Positions 58,009 to 58,630 of a stretch of 58,630 bases of DNA are shown one piece after another. Position 1 is the first letter of the stretch. Every line of letters starts with the position of its first letter. The notes below the pieces were generated by a model. That model saw only the letters and a program-made list of their open reading frames with translations, searched no databases and was not told where the DNA came from. Source of the stretch: Amphimedon queenslandica (taxonomy: Eukaryota > Porifera > Demospongiae > Haplosclerida > Niphatidae); contig NW_003546244.1 of NCBI RefSeq assembly GCF_000090795.2, forward strand, positions 800,955 to 859,584, given 5' to 3'. Position numbers and translations under genes: made by a program.

Positions 58009-58213
58009 AGGGTTAAAATTGGATGTAATTATGATGTTGTTTTAGATGTCAGGTATACATGACATAATTAGTTTTTGCTTATTGAAAAAAAAATTAAAAT
58101 TTAACGAAGGATTGCAGCAAAATAAAGGCTAATTAAAACATAATTAACATTGAATTTAGCAGCATCTTTATCTAAAATCTATGTTACAAAATATTAGCTG
58201 TTAATAATAAACT
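58009..58213. other. AT-rich spacer between cupin and PTP genes
   Basis: Both flanking genes lie on the minus strand; the spacer holds the cupin promoter and the PTP 3' UTR. No other feature seen. Confidence 0.4.
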
Positions 58214-58630
58214 TCATTGGAAGTTTGAGTATGTGCTATTTATAGCAAGATACATCTTAAGTGCTTCATATATTGTTATGTACTGCTCCTATTGAAATAG
58301 ATTCATTTTAATTATTTTACAATGATTGCATTGTACCAGTGTAGTCACAGCTCCTGGTTTACTCCTTTTAAGAGCTTTAGTCACTTGAAACACATCCACT
58401 ACACCTTCTGCCTTACACTGTTCTAGAGCAATACTGATAGCACAGTACACTCCTGTACGACTCACTGTATCACTGAAACATATAAAGAATTCCATCTGAA
58501 TAGCTATTACACTTCTTACCTACAGTGTACCACTATTGGTCCTCCTCCAATCTTTTGTTGTCTGTGTATAACATCATCAATAACTTGTAGGACAGTACGT
58601 GGGTCTCTAAGGACTCCATCATTCATCCAG
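58214..58630 (-). CDS. Protein tyrosine phosphatase, 3' end (gene continues beyond window)
   Basis: Three exons on the minus strand: 58520-58630 and beyond (WMNDGVLRDPRTVLQVIDDV then IHRQQKIGGGPIVVHC), 58337-58472 (SDTVSRTGVYCAISIALEQC, KAEGVVDVFQVTKALKRSKP, GAVTTL) and 58214 to about 58281 (EQYITIYEALKMYLAINSTY then SNFQ and stop, complement of 58214-58216). Joined, the catalytic motif reads HCSDTVSRTG, keeping the nucleophile Cys and the Arg of C-x5-R but with S-D-T in place of the usual S-A-G. The KAEGVVDVFQ and TLEQY blocks are typical of the second (D2) domain of receptor PTPs, so this is probably the C-terminal domain of a receptor-type phosphatase. The protein ends within about 20 residues of the fold, as in RPTPs. 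Confidence 0.85.

Overview
The window is eukaryotic, intron-rich nuclear DNA from an early-branching animal. Introns are mostly short (about 45-100 bp), AT-rich and GT-AG, genes are packed tightly on both strands, and the gene set is metazoan (IKK-type kinase, TRAF, receptor PTP, NIDO-EGF and SRCR-Ig receptors, epsin, FAM13). The overall look fits a demosponge such as Amphimedon; the species is recalled from style and content, not proven. Gene models below were built by hand from splice signals, reading frame and family similarity.

Layout. 1-1959 (+) is pirin, its 5' end outside the window. 2338-8327 (+) is a seven-SRCR, four-Ig-like membrane receptor. 8657-14721 (+) is a FAM13-type RhoGAP. 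15248-21384 (-) is epsin (ENTH, UIMs, DPW/DPF/NPF). 22226-31475 is a cluster of three EF-hand genes (+), with a large cysteine/proline-rich repeat receptor (23603-29257, -) lying between the first and second. 31712-32110 (-) is a small intronless YdeI-like gene. 32333-36165 (-) is an unrecognised multi-exon gene with an internal duplication. 36384-42921 (+) is an IKK-type kinase interrupted by an assembly gap that removes its catalytic exons. 43405-45080 (+) is a NIDO-EGF membrane protein and 45306-46829 (+) an intronless TRAF. 47049-53922 (+) is PHYH, whose 5.3 kb intron contains a complete intronless beta-helix/multi-TM gene (48362-51937, +). 54083-57301 (+) is an MFS transporter, 57463-58008 (-) a DUF985 cupin, and 58214 to the right edge (-) the 3' end of a protein tyrosine phosphatase.

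Functional threads. The IKK kinase and TRAF lie within 10 kb of each other and belong to the same NF-kappaB signalling pathway. Four genes encode extracellular or surface repeat proteins (SRCR-Ig, the Cys/Pro-rich receptor, NIDO-EGF, beta-helix/TM), the kind of repertoire expected for self/non-self or matrix recognition, though function is inferred. Single-exon genes (YdeI-like, TRAF, beta-helix/TM, cupin) stand out among intron-rich neighbours.

Repeats. A ~178-bp tandem repeat family with a palindromic core occurs in introns of six genes. Three short elements sharing termini like ACCGTATAGCT look like MITEs and also lie in introns. Microsatellites are common, one encoding 14 consecutive aspartates in the SRCR receptor. 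The most novel content is the Cys/Pro-rich repeat receptor, the nested beta-helix/TM gene, the unrecognised 32.3-36.2 kb gene and the intronic repeat families.
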